Source: Roseovarius litorisediminis (GTDB lineage: Bacteria > Pseudomonadota > Alphaproteobacteria > Rhodobacterales > Rhodobacteraceae). From it: 64,000 nucleotides of DNA. Shown in pieces: positions 17,100 through 24,867 of the stretch. A model generated the notes under the pieces. That model was not told the origin of the DNA. It saw nothing but the letters and a program-made list of their open reading frames with translations, and made no database searches. Each line of letters starts with the position of its first letter. Position 1 is the stretch's first letter. The stretch covers positions 62,001 through 126,000 of the forward strand of contig NZ_FWFL01000003.1 of NCBI RefSeq assembly GCF_900172295.1, read 5' to 3'. The position numbers and the translations under genes were made by a program.

Positions 17100-18482
17100 A
17101 TGACCCAGACACTGAAATGTATCTCTCCGATTGACGGATCGGTATTTGCCGAGCGTCAGGCGTTGACACGCGATGCCGCGATGGAGGTGGCCCGCAAGGC
17201 ACGTGCGGCGCAGGCGGCGTGGGCAGACAGGCCCTTGCAGGAGAGGATAGATCTGGTCATGGCCGGCGTTGCCGCTGTGGGCGAGATGAACGACGAGATC
17301 GTGCCGGAGCTGGCCCATATGATGGGGCGTCCGATCCGCTATGGTGGTGAATTCGGCGGTTTTAATGAGCGCGCCAGCCACATGGCCAAAATTGCCCGCG
17401 ATGCGCTGGCCGATATCGCCGTGGGCGAGGATGCGACGTTCAAACGCTATATCAAACGTGTACCCCATGGCGTTGTCTTTGTGGTGGCGCCGTGGAACTA
17501 TCCCTACATGACAGCGATCAACACTGTGGCGCCGGCGCTGATCGCTGGCAATGCGGTGGTGCTGAAGCATGCCACGCAGACGCTGCTTGTGGGCGAACGC
17601 ATGGCGCGCGCCTTTCATTCGGCGGGCGTGCCCGAGGATGTGTTCCAGAATGTTTTCCTTGATCACGACACCACGTCCGATCTGATCGCTAACCGCGCGT
17701 TTGATTTTGTCAATTTTACCGGATCGGTCGGCGGGGGCCGCGCGATGGAACGTGCGGCGGCGGGAACTTTTACCGGCCTCGGGCTGGAACTGGGCGGCAA
17801 GGACCCCGGTTATGTCATGGACGACGCTGATCTGGAGGCGGCGGTGGACACCCTGATTGACGGGGCGATGTTCAACTCGGGTCAGTGCTGCTGCGGGATC
17901 GAGCGGATTTATGTGCATGAAAGCCTGTTTGACGCCTTTGTGGACAAGGCTGTTGCCATTGTGAACGGCTACAAACTGGGCAATCCGATGGCTCCTGAAA
18001 CATCAATCGGGCCGATGGCAAATGTGCGGTTCGCCACGGAGGTTCGCGCGCAAATCAATGAGGCGCTGGCGGATGGCGCCAAGGCGCATATTGACAGGTT
18101 TGCCGAAGATGACGGTGCGGCCTATCTGACACCGCAGATCCTGACGAATGTGACCCATGACATGCGGGTGATGCGCGATGAAAGCTTTGGCCCCGTGGTG
18201 GGCATCATGCCGGTCAAAGACGATGCCGAAGCGATTGCGCTGATGAATGACAGCAACTTTGGCCTGACAGCCAGCCTGTGGACGCGCGATTTAGACCGAG
18301 CGGCACGGGTGGGCGATGCCGTTGAAACGGGTACTGTTTTCATGAACCGCGCCGATTATCTTGATCCGGGCCTGTGCTGGACCGGGTGCAAGGATACCGG
18401 CCGCGGCGGCGGCCTGTCGATCATCGGTTATCACAACCTTACACGTCCAAAATCCTACCATCTGAAAAAGGTAACATCATGA
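17100..18482 (+). CDS. NAD(P)-dependent aldehyde dehydrogenase
   Basis: Aldehyde dehydrogenase of 460 residues oxidising an aldehyde to the acid. The family signatures are present: VVAPWNYPYMTAINTVAPALIAGNAVVLKH (cofactor and Asn region), NFTGSVGGGRAMERAA, the general-base Glu in GLELGGKDPGYV, and the nucleophile within FNSGQCCCGIERIYV (three consecutive Cys). It is shorter than the usual 480-500 residues, like succinate-semialdehyde dehydrogenases of the YneI type. The stop overlaps the next gene's ATG, so it is made together with the iron alcohol dehydrogenase; the aldehyde is probably the product of that partner. Confidence 0.9.
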   Translation: MTQTLKCISPIDGSVFAERQALTRDAAMEVARKARAAQAAWADRPLQERIDLVMAGVAAVGEMNDEIVPELAHMMGRPIRYGGEFGGFNERASHMAKIARDALADIAVGEDATFKRYIKRVPHGVVFVVAPWNYPYMTAINTVAPALIAGNAVVLKHATQTLLVGERMARAFHSAGVPEDVFQNVFLDHDTTSDLIANRAFDFVNFTGSVGGGRAMERAAAGTFTGLGLELGGKDPGYVMDDADLEAAVDTLIDGAMFNSGQCCCGIERIYVHESLFDAFVDKAVAIVNGYKLGNPMAPETSIGPMANVRFATEVRAQINEALADGAKAHIDRFAEDDGAAYLTPQILTNVTHDMRVMRDESFGPVVGIMPVKDDAEAIALMNDSNFGLTASLWTRDLDRAARVGDAVETGTVFMNRADYLDPGLCWTGCKDTGRGGGLSIIGYHNLTRPKSYHLKKVTS

Positions 18483-19624
18483 GCCCTGTTGGAAACTGGT
18501 CTTACCCGACCACAATGAAATTCGGCGCTGGCCGGATCAAGGAACTGCCCGACGCCTGCGCGGCGGCGGGGATCAAACGGCCGCTTCTGGTGACCGATAA
18601 GGGGCTGGCGGGCCTGCCGGTCACGCAATCGACGCTGGATATCCTGGAGGCCGCAGGGCTGGGCCGGGCGATGTTCAGTGAGGTGGACCCCAACCCGAAC
18701 GAAAAGAACCTTGATGCCGGTGTTGCAGCCTATAAGGCCGGTGGCCATGACGGGGTGATTGCATTTGGCGGCGGCTCGGGGCTGGATCTGGGCAAGATGG
18801 TGGCCTTCATGGCCGGTCAGACGCGACCGGTGTGGGACTATGAGGATATCGGAGACTGGTGGACCCGCGCCGACAGCGATGCCATCGCGCCCATCGTCGC
18901 CGTGCCGACAACGGCCGGGACCGGCTCGGAGGTCGGGCGCGCCAGTGTCATTACCAATTCCGAAACTCATGTGAAAAAAATCATTTTTCATCCCAAGGTT
19001 TTGCCCACGGTTGTGATCTGCGACCCGGAACTGACTGTAGGCATGCCGAAGTTCATCACCGCGGGCACCGGGCTTGATGCCTTTGCCCATTGCGTCGAGG
19101 CCTTCAGCAGCCCGCATTACCACCCGATGAGCCAGGGTATCGCCCTGGAAGGCATGCGCCTTGTGATCGATTACCTGCCGCGTGCCTACAAAGACGGTAC
19201 AGATATCGAGGCGCGCGCACAGATGATGAGTGCCGCCGCCATGGGCGCCACTGCCTTTCAGAAGGGTCTGGGTGCCATCCACGCCATGAGCCACCCGATC
19301 GGTGCGGTATTCAACACCCATCACGGTACGACCAACGCCGTTTGCATGCCTGCTGTGCTGGATTTGAATGCACCCAAGATTGCGGACCGTTTCAACATGG
19401 CAGCGGCCTATCTGGGGATTGACGGCGGTTTTGACGGTTTCCGCAGCTTTGTGCAGGAGTTAAACGACAGCTTGGGCATTCCGCGCAAACTGAGCGAAAT
19501 GGGTGTTAGTCTGGACAAGCTGGATGATCTGGTGGCCGGGGCGATTATCGACCCAAGTTGCGGCGGCAATCCGATTGAACTGACCAAAGAGAACCTGACG
19601 GATCTGTTCAAGGCGGCTATCTGA
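18479..19624 (+). CDS. Iron-containing alcohol dehydrogenase
   Basis: Group III (Fe-type) alcohol dehydrogenase of 381 residues, oxidising an alcohol with NAD(P). The ATG at 18479 overlaps the upstream TGA. GGGSGLDLGKMVAF is the cofactor-binding motif, TAGTGSEVGRASVITN the substrate-side loop, and the metal ligands are visible as the Asp in ITAGTGLDAFAHCVEAF, the His of AFAHCVE, the His in GAIHAMSHPIGAVFNTHHG and the last His of that block. It closes the operon and is followed by a hairpin. Context with ligase, aldehyde dehydrogenase and amidohydrolase suggests it acts on a gamma-glutamylated amino alcohol. Confidence 0.9.
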   Translation: MSPVGNWSYPTTMKFGAGRIKELPDACAAAGIKRPLLVTDKGLAGLPVTQSTLDILEAAGLGRAMFSEVDPNPNEKNLDAGVAAYKAGGHDGVIAFGGGSGLDLGKMVAFMAGQTRPVWDYEDIGDWWTRADSDAIAPIVAVPTTAGTGSEVGRASVITNSETHVKKIIFHPKVLPTVVICDPELTVGMPKFITAGTGLDAFAHCVEAFSSPHYHPMSQGIALEGMRLVIDYLPRAYKDGTDIEARAQMMSAAAMGATAFQKGLGAIHAMSHPIGAVFNTHHGTTNAVCMPAVLDLNAPKIADRFNMAAAYLGIDGGFDGFRSFVQELNDSLGIPRKLSEMGVSLDKLDDLVAGAIIDPSCGGNPIELTKENLTDLFKAAI

Positions 19625-19638
19625 CCAATACTTTCAGG

Positions 19639-19675
19639 CCGCCCCGCAGCGCTGCCAGATGGCAGGGCGGGGCGG
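19639..19675. terminator. Hairpin between convergent alcohol dehydrogenase and SH3b/MBL genes
   Basis: CCGCCCCGC (19639-19647) pairs with GCGGGGCGG (19667-19675), and the loop holds a second small stem (CTGCC with GGCAG). The G+C-rich double hairpin lies between converging stops; no T run is present. Confidence 0.5.
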
Positions 19676-19692
19676 TTCTGCCATGTTGAAGG

Positions 19693-21321
19693 CTATGAAC
19701 GGAATTCACCCAGCTTGTCGTTATAGACCAGCTGGTGAATGTCCCATTTGGCGCCGCTGCCTGCGGGTTCTTCCAGTTTTTGGGCAAGGATTACCTGATC
19801 GCCAAGCGCGCGCAGGGTGATCATGCCGTAAACCGCGACGTTGCGGTCCTTGCGGGCCTCAATCGCTGAAGTCAGGCGTTTCTTTTCAGCTTCACTGCTG
19901 GCAGCGGCGATGTCTGCCAGATATTTCTCAATGGTGGTCAGAAATTTTATCACCGGGGTGAATTCGCGGGTGGACCGGGCCAGTTCGGTTGAAAAGATCA
20001 GCGGCCGCCGCCCGCGCCCATATTTCCCAAAGGCGCCAAGGGCGTCTGGGCGGGGATGCGCATAGCTTTCGGCATCGCCGCTGGAAATTACCGTTGCCGT
20101 GGCATCGAGGCATTGCAGGAACGTGTCCGAAAAATGATGGCTGCCGTGATGGCAGGCCTTGGCCACGTCGCATCGAAACACCCCGCGGGCCTGCGTGATG
20201 ATGTCGGCGATATCGGTTTTGGCGTTTTGCAGGGCCTGTAACTCGGCCGGGGAGGCGGTGTTGCCCTTGGCCTCGATCCGGTCAATCAGGTTTTCCAGGT
20301 CTGATGCCAGAGCCGGGACATCGGTATAGCTTTGCAACAGAAAGTCCTGCGCCTGTGTATTCAGATCACCGCCCAGCATCATGGTCAGCTTGCCGTGGAC
20401 CAGACGCAGGATTACCGAATGGCCATTCTTGGTGACGCCCTCATTCCCCAGCTTGCGCAGTCCCTCGCGCGTCTGGCCAGCGTGGCTGACATCTTCGCGC
20501 AGGGGGCCGAGGATTTGCAGTGACAGGCCGTTGCCCGGCCCGAAAGAGGGCATGAAACGGGGGGTGGACAGATCATCCAGCCGTGTGCCCAGAGCCATTA
20601 TCGTGGCCGCGGGTGAGTTTTCTAGGCAGGCACGAATCGTTGAAAGATAGTATTTGCGCGTTGTCGGGTGCGCATCGTTCAACGCCTGCATGCGCGCGGT
20701 ATCCTGTACCACATCCCAAAGGTATTTTTGCCCGCCCGCTGATGCGTAGCCCCCCAGATCATCCGGGTATTCCAGATTTGGGTCTTCTGTTTCACTGGGG
20801 CGCTCAACCACACCGTTGTGGTAGACTGCGCCGAAGGACAGCTTTGGATCGTCAAAGATGTGGCGCAGGCCATAGTAGTGATCCGCGTCGGGGTGTGAAA
20901 TAACCACATGGTCAATCTTCCAGGGCTCGCGCGCTGGCTTGGCCGGGTCGAAATCAGGCGCGCGGGCCACATTGCGCGAGCGCAGGTTGTAGCGCCAGCA
21001 CAGGAAGCGGTACATGTTGTCGTCTTCGCCAGCATCAATCAGGATGATGTCATCGTCGGGCGTCACGATGTGACAGCCATCCCCCTGACCGATATCAACA
21101 AAATTCACTTCAAGGGCACGCGTGGGCGTGACCTGATCCTCTTTCAGCCAGCCGGTGTCGCCGCGGCAGCGGACTTTGACCCAATCGCCGTGTGTGTCGC
21201 CCAGATAGCGCAGCCAGTCGCCCAAAAGCAGGTGATTTTCCTTGGCCCCGCTGCCCGGGCCAGCACGCAGATAGACATCGGGTTTGGCAATGTAATAGGT
21301 CTGCTCGTTTACTAAAGTCAT
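19693..21321 (-). CDS. SH3b-domain metallo-beta-lactamase-fold hydrolase (ComEC-like), orphan
   Basis: Protein of 542 residues with a bacterial SH3 domain at the N-terminus (about 5-62; KPDVYLRAGPGSG, WVKVRCRGDTGWL) followed by a metallo-beta-lactamase domain of the ComEC/Rec2 kind: VDIGQGDGCHIV, HVVISHPDADHYYGLRHIF as the metal motif, LGGDLN and CHHGSHHFSD. A Glu/Ala-rich helical insert (about 345-390) splits the domain and another helical segment comes near the end. No signal peptide or membrane helix is seen, so unlike ComEC it would work in the cytoplasm. ATG at 21321 was preferred over 21366 because the SH3 domain starts there. The substrate, nucleic acid or small molecule, is unknown. 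Confidence 0.75.
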   Translation of the reverse strand: MTLVNEQTYYIAKPDVYLRAGPGSGAKENHLLLGDWLRYLGDTHGDWVKVRCRGDTGWLKEDQVTPTRALEVNFVDIGQGDGCHIVTPDDDIILIDAGEDDNMYRFLCWRYNLRSRNVARAPDFDPAKPAREPWKIDHVVISHPDADHYYGLRHIFDDPKLSFGAVYHNGVVERPSETEDPNLEYPDDLGGYASAGGQKYLWDVVQDTARMQALNDAHPTTRKYYLSTIRACLENSPAATIMALGTRLDDLSTPRFMPSFGPGNGLSLQILGPLREDVSHAGQTREGLRKLGNEGVTKNGHSVILRLVHGKLTMMLGGDLNTQAQDFLLQSYTDVPALASDLENLIDRIEAKGNTASPAELQALQNAKTDIADIITQARGVFRCDVAKACHHGSHHFSDTFLQCLDATATVISSGDAESYAHPRPDALGAFGKYGRGRRPLIFSTELARSTREFTPVIKFLTTIEKYLADIAAASSEAEKKRLTSAIEARKDRNVAVYGMITLRALGDQVILAQKLEEPAGSGAKWDIHQLVYNDKLGEFRS

Positions 21322-21403
21322 CAAATCCACCCCAAATGGCTGAAATAAGCCTGTGGAGGATACCACTTAAACGGGATTCGGGAAAATCCTGCCGTTGCCC
21401 GCC

Positions 21404-22759
21404 TCAGATGGCCGAGCTGTGGCCGGCCTCGCTCATTTCATAGGCGTCAAGGCTGCGCGCGATCATCCGGGTAAGGGGCCGTGCCTCGGGCGGGATGAAA
21501 AGCCCGTCGGTATCAACATGCAAGAGGCCGGGAAACTCGGCGCCTACCTTGGCCAGCATGGCGGCCAGGGCCGGTTTTTCGATCCCGAAACTGTTGCGGA
21601 TCTCGGCGGCATCAATGCGGAAATCACACATCAGCGCCTCGATCATCCGGCTGCGCATCTTGTCGTCGCCGCTGAACACATGACCGCGCGCGATGGAGAA
21701 TCGTCCGTCGCGAATGGCGGCTGTATGCGCACCGGTGGCCGGTGCGTTCTGCGCATAGCCCTGTGGAAACCGTGATATGGACGAGGCGCCGACCCCAATC
21801 AGCACCTCGGCCGTATCATCGGTATAGCCTTGAAAGTTGCGTCGCAGCTGGCCGGTTTTCTGTGCGATGCCAAGGCCGTCTTCGTGAGTGGCGAAGTGGT
21901 CAATTCCAATCTCGGCGTAATTGTCCCACAGGAACAGCCGCCGTGCAGTTTCAAAAAGTTCAAGCCGCTCTTGCGGGGTGGGCAAGGCATCCGAGGGGAT
22001 CATCTGCTGACGCTTGGCCATCCACGGCACGTGGGCATAGCCATAAAGGGCTACCCGGTCCGGGTTCAGCGACAACAGTTTTTGCACGCTTTCGGTGATC
22101 CGAGCCTTGGTCTGATGTGGTAAGCCATAAAGGATGTCGGCATTAAGACTACCCACACCGCGGGCCCTGATTTCATCCACAGCCTGACGGGTGATATCGT
22201 AGCTTTGCAAGCGGCCAATGCTTTGCTGAATCTCTTCGTCAAAATCCTGCACCCCGATCGAGGCGCGGTTCATGCCAGCCGCAGCCAGCGCATCAAGTCG
22301 CGGGCCGTCAATTTCGTTGGGGTCAATCTCGACCGAAAATTCAGTGTCTCCGGCGAAGGGGGCGACCTGTTTGATCGCATCTGCCAATTCGGTCATCATG
22401 TCCGGCGCCAGCAAAGTGGGCGTTCCGCCCCCCCAGTGCAGTCGTGACAGGTGCACGCCTTCAGGCAGGTGCCGGCCCAGCATGGCCAATTCGGCTTTCA
22501 GCGTTTCAAGATAGGCGACGACCGGTTTGTCGGTCTGAGTACCTTGGGTGCGGCAGGCGCAGAACCAGCACAGCCGCCGACAAAACGGGACATGGACATA
22601 AAGCGATATCTTTGCCCCTTGTGGAATCTCACTGATCCACCGGGTGAATTGATCCGGCCCCACGTCGCGGCTAAAATGCGGGGCTGTGGGGTAGCTTGTG
22701 TATCGCGGCACCTTTGCGTCAAAGAGACCCAACTTGCCCAGTTGTGCTTTTGTAACCAT
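21404..22759 (-). CDS. hemN: Oxygen-independent coproporphyrinogen III oxidase
   Basis: Radical-SAM enzyme that converts coproporphyrinogen III to protoporphyrinogen IX without oxygen in haem synthesis. The 451-residue protein carries the cluster motif HVPFCRRLCWFC (Cys60, Cys64, Cys67) plus the following CACRTQGTQ, GGGTPTLL for SAM binding, SVEIDPNEID, GVQDFDEEIQQSIGR and the HemN C-terminal domain. Full length matches bacterial HemN near 450 residues. It is divergent from fnrL and an FNR box lies 36 bases upstream, so expression should rise at low oxygen. Confidence 0.95.
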   Translation of the reverse strand: MVTKAQLGKLGLFDAKVPRYTSYPTAPHFSRDVGPDQFTRWISEIPQGAKISLYVHVPFCRRLCWFCACRTQGTQTDKPVVAYLETLKAELAMLGRHLPEGVHLSRLHWGGGTPTLLAPDMMTELADAIKQVAPFAGDTEFSVEIDPNEIDGPRLDALAAAGMNRASIGVQDFDEEIQQSIGRLQSYDITRQAVDEIRARGVGSLNADILYGLPHQTKARITESVQKLLSLNPDRVALYGYAHVPWMAKRQQMIPSDALPTPQERLELFETARRLFLWDNYAEIGIDHFATHEDGLGIAQKTGQLRRNFQGYTDDTAEVLIGVGASSISRFPQGYAQNAPATGAHTAAIRDGRFSIARGHVFSGDDKMRSRMIEALMCDFRIDAAEIRNSFGIEKPALAAMLAKVGAEFPGLLHVDTDGLFIPPEARPLTRMIARSLDAYEMSEAGHSSAI

Positions 22760-22794
22760 ATCCTTACCGTTAGAGCACGCGAACAGACCTAACT

Positions 22795-22808
22795 TTGACC
22801 CAGATCAA
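22795..22808. promoter_or_regulatory. FNR/FnrL box shared by hemN and fnrL
   Basis: TTGAC-CCAG-ATCAA differs from the consensus TTGAT-N4-ATCAA at one base. Its centre is about 42 bases from the hemN ATG and about 27 from the fnrL ATG. The geometry suits activation of hemN and repression of fnrL by FnrL. Confidence 0.85.
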
Positions 22809-22828
22809 AAACCGAAAAGTGACCTGTG

Positions 22829-23575
22829 ATGCTGAATGAACAGACAACAGCCGCCCCACGTGACTGTGGTGACTGCCCGATCCGTCATCGGGCTGTTTGT
22901 GCACGATGTGAAGCGGATGAACTGAAGCGGCTGGATGAGCTGAAGTATTACCGCAGCTTCGAGGCAGGTCAGACAGTGATCTGGTCAGGGGACCATATGG
23001 AGTTTGTAGGCTCGGTCGTGACAGGTATCGCGACGCTGACCCAGACCATGGAAGACGGGCGTACTCAAATGGTGGGCCTGTTGCTGCCCAGTGATTTTGT
23101 GGGACGTCCGGGGCGTGATGCGGCTGCGTATAATGTTGTGGCGATTACTGACATGGTGATGTGTTGCTTTCGCAAGAAACCGTTTGAGCAGATGATGAAT
23201 GAGACACCTCATATCGCGCAGCGCCTGCTTGAGATGACATTGGATGAGCTGGACGCCGCCCGTGAATGGATGCTGGTTCTGGGCCGTAAGACTGCCCGCG
23301 AAAAAATTGCCTCTCTTATGGCAATCATCGCCCGTCGCGACGCCACGCTGAACCTGGCGGGAATCGACAAGCCGATTGTATTTGATCTGCCTCTGACGCG
23401 CGAGGCGATGTCTGATTACCTGGGTCTGACGCTGGAAACTGTCAGCCGCCAGATTTCGGCGCTGAAAAAGGATGGGGTGATTCATCTTCAGGGCAAACGC
23501 CACGTGACCGTGCCCGATTTTGAACGCCTACTGGAAGAAGCCGGCGACGACAGCGATGGCGGTATGCTGGCCTGA
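22829..23575 (+). CDS. fnrL: FnrL, oxygen-sensing Crp/Fnr-family regulator
   Basis: Global regulator of the switch to low oxygen. Starting at the ATG at 22829 it has 248 residues: an N-terminal cysteine cluster (CGDCPIRHRAVCARC, Cys13, Cys16, Cys24, Cys27) and a further Cys pair at about 112-113 supply the ligands of the 4Fe-4S sensor; the cyclic-nucleotide-like beta-barrel covers about 40-125, a dimerisation helix follows (LLEMTLDELDAAREWMLVLGRKTAREKIASL), and the HTH recognition helix is LTLETVSRQISALKK with the E-x-x-S-R pattern of FNR proteins. The last residues (LLEEAGDDSDGGML) match alphaproteobacterial FnrL. It sits back to back with hemN, as in Rhodobacter. Confidence 0.95.
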   Translation: MLNEQTTAAPRDCGDCPIRHRAVCARCEADELKRLDELKYYRSFEAGQTVIWSGDHMEFVGSVVTGIATLTQTMEDGRTQMVGLLLPSDFVGRPGRDAAAYNVVAITDMVMCCFRKKPFEQMMNETPHIAQRLLEMTLDELDAAREWMLVLGRKTAREKIASLMAIIARRDATLNLAGIDKPIVFDLPLTREAMSDYLGLTLETVSRQISALKKDGVIHLQGKRHVTVPDFERLLEEAGDDSDGGMLA

Positions 23576-23667
23576 CGGCGCGTGTGGTTCATTGGCTGCG
23601 GCGTATAATAGGGCATGCGGGCAACGGTCTGGATGGCAGACTTTGGAGGAAATCCTTTAAGCTTTGA

Positions 23668-23693
23668 CCGTGCCGACGGGCGTGACGGCACGG
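23668..23693. terminator. Hairpin between convergent fnrL and dsrE-like genes
   Basis: CCGTGCCG (23668-23675) pairs with CGGCACGG (23686-23693) around a 10-base loop. It lies 17 bases beyond the DsrE-like stop and 93 bases beyond the fnrL stop. No T run follows. Confidence 0.45.
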
Positions 23694-23709
23694 CCACTGG
23701 CCGAGGGAT

Positions 23710-24087
23710 TTAGAACGTCAGAATCCGGTAGCCGTCATCAAGATAAGCCGAGAGGTCGATGATTCCGTTGGTGCCGGGGATCGCCTTGTTACGGATCAGG
23801 CTGAGGCCTGAGGCCTGTGCATCATCGGTGGCCCCGAAAACGTCTGCGCAGCCACCACATACACCCACGACTGTGTCTTCCACTGCTTGGAAAAGCGCAT
23901 GTGCCGGATGTTCCGGGTTTACCAGTTCGGCCGCCCAGCGGACACCGGTGCCTTGAAAGATCAGGGCGACATCCTGTTTCTTTTCCTTGAGTTCATAGGC
24001 CACGAACATGGCATTGAAGATGCGCCCAAGCGCCTCTTCCGACTTTGACGCGGGGTCTGAATATACAACAATTGCGGTTTTGGTCAT
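23710..24087 (-). CDS. DsrE-family small cytoplasmic protein
   Basis: A 125-residue protein of the DsrE/DsrF-like fold, a group whose members bind or relay sulfur or act as small redox partners. The opening KTAIVVYSDP, the ALIFQGTGVRWAAELV segment and a VVGVCGGCADVFGA motif with a CGGC pair are visible; the Cys pair could be redox active. It is divergent from a TetR regulator and one of two TTACCG-N6-CGGTAA operators lies 14 bases before its ATG, so the regulator very probably represses it. No sulfur-oxidation genes lie nearby; the physiological role is unknown. Confidence 0.8.
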   Translation of the reverse strand: MTKTAIVVYSDPASKSEEALGRIFNAMFVAYELKEKKQDVALIFQGTGVRWAAELVNPEHPAHALFQAVEDTVVGVCGGCADVFGATDDAQASGLSLIRNKAIPGTNGIIDLSAYLDDGYRILTF

Positions 24088-24101
24088 TCGATTTCTCCTT
24101 A

Positions 24102-24119
24102 TTACCGATCGTTCGGTAA
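24102..24119. promoter_or_regulatory. Operator 1 of the DsrE/TetR intergenic region
   Basis: TTACCG-ATCGTT-CGGTAA, an 18-bp dyad with one more matching pair inside (GA/TC), lies directly upstream of the dsrE-like ribosome site. A twin with the same ends and spacing is at 24161-24178. Confidence 0.75.
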
Positions 24120-24160
24120 ATTACATATTGGTCCGCCGTTGCATTTGTCAATAAATAATA

Positions 24161-24178
24161 TTACCGTCCGTCCGGTAA
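24161..24178. promoter_or_regulatory. Operator 2 of the DsrE/TetR intergenic region
   Basis: TTACCG-TCCGTC-CGGTAA lies 20 bases before the GTG start of the TetR gene. Both operators are also flanked by the same A and A bases. Centre-to-centre distance to operator 1 is 59 bp. Confidence 0.75.
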
Positions 24179-24198
24179 ATAATTGGATCGGGGAAACC

Positions 24199-24762
24199 GT
24201 GGCGCGACCGGCATTGATTGAAGATGACGAATTGCTGAGCAAACTCAGCCAGACGTTTCGGGAAACTGGATATGAGGCGGCTTCGGTTGCAGCGCTTGCA
24301 TCGGCCGCCGGGTTGCAGAAGGCCAGCCTTTATCACCGGTTTCCCGGCGGTAAGGAACAGATGGCGCGAGACGTGCTGACTGCTGCAGAAATCTGGCTGA
24401 CCGAAAACGTGATTGCCGCGTTGAAAGCGGATGGTACCCCACGACAGCGGCTGGCAGGCATGGCTGATGCGCTGAATGTCTTTTATTCGGGTGGAAAACT
24501 GTCGTGCCTTCTGAACGTTCTGTCCACCGATTTTGGGAAGGTCGGACCGTTCACAGAACAGTTGAGAGGGCTGATGCAAAGCCTGATTTCTGCGATCGCA
24601 GCAACACTGGAGGATGCCGGGCTTGAGTCCGACGAGGCGCAGGCGAAAGCTGAACAGCGTGTTTCGGAACTGCAGGGAAGCCTGATCGTATCGCGCGTGC
24701 TGGAAACGACCGCACCATTCGAGCAGTGTCTTAACAGAATGAAAGAAGTGCCCTGTGGTTAG
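24199..24762 (+). CDS. TetR/AcrR-family transcriptional regulator
   Basis: Repressor of about 187 residues. I chose the GTG at 24199, with GGGG five bases upstream, because the frame that starts at 24139 would run through an operator and encodes no conserved sequence there. The HTH is residues about 8-50: LLSKLSQTFRETGYEAASVAALASAAGLQKASLYHRFPGGKEQM follows the TetR pattern closely. The C-terminal ligand domain is all helical. It faces the DsrE-like gene across two matched dyads, the standard layout for an autorepressed pair. The inducer is not evident. Confidence 0.88.
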   Translation: MARPALIEDDELLSKLSQTFRETGYEAASVAALASAAGLQKASLYHRFPGGKEQMARDVLTAAEIWLTENVIAALKADGTPRQRLAGMADALNVFYSGGKLSCLLNVLSTDFGKVGPFTEQLRGLMQSLISAIAATLEDAGLESDEAQAKAEQRVSELQGSLIVSRVLETTAPFEQCLNRMKEVPCG

Positions 24763-24829
24763 GCGTGTCAGCCCATAATTTTGATCGAATAGGATAGATC
24801 AGATGCGGGCAAACGGCCCCCAAAAAGAG

Positions 24830-24854
24830 GGCGGGACATCGTGATGGCCCCGCC
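24830..24854. terminator. Hairpin between convergent TetR and peroxiredoxin genes
   Basis: GGCGGG (24830-24835) pairs with CCCGCC (24849-24854), and CATC pairs with GATG inside it after a one- to two-base mismatch. It lies between converging stops and is followed by ATTTTG on the plus strand. Confidence 0.5.
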
Positions 24855-24867
24855 GCATTTTGTGCGC

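Noticed and set aside
23576-23709. Small gene between fnrL and the DsrE-like gene (GGAGGAAAT around 23646)
   Set aside because: A ribosome-site-like string is present but no start codon with a reasonable frame follows before the hairpin.
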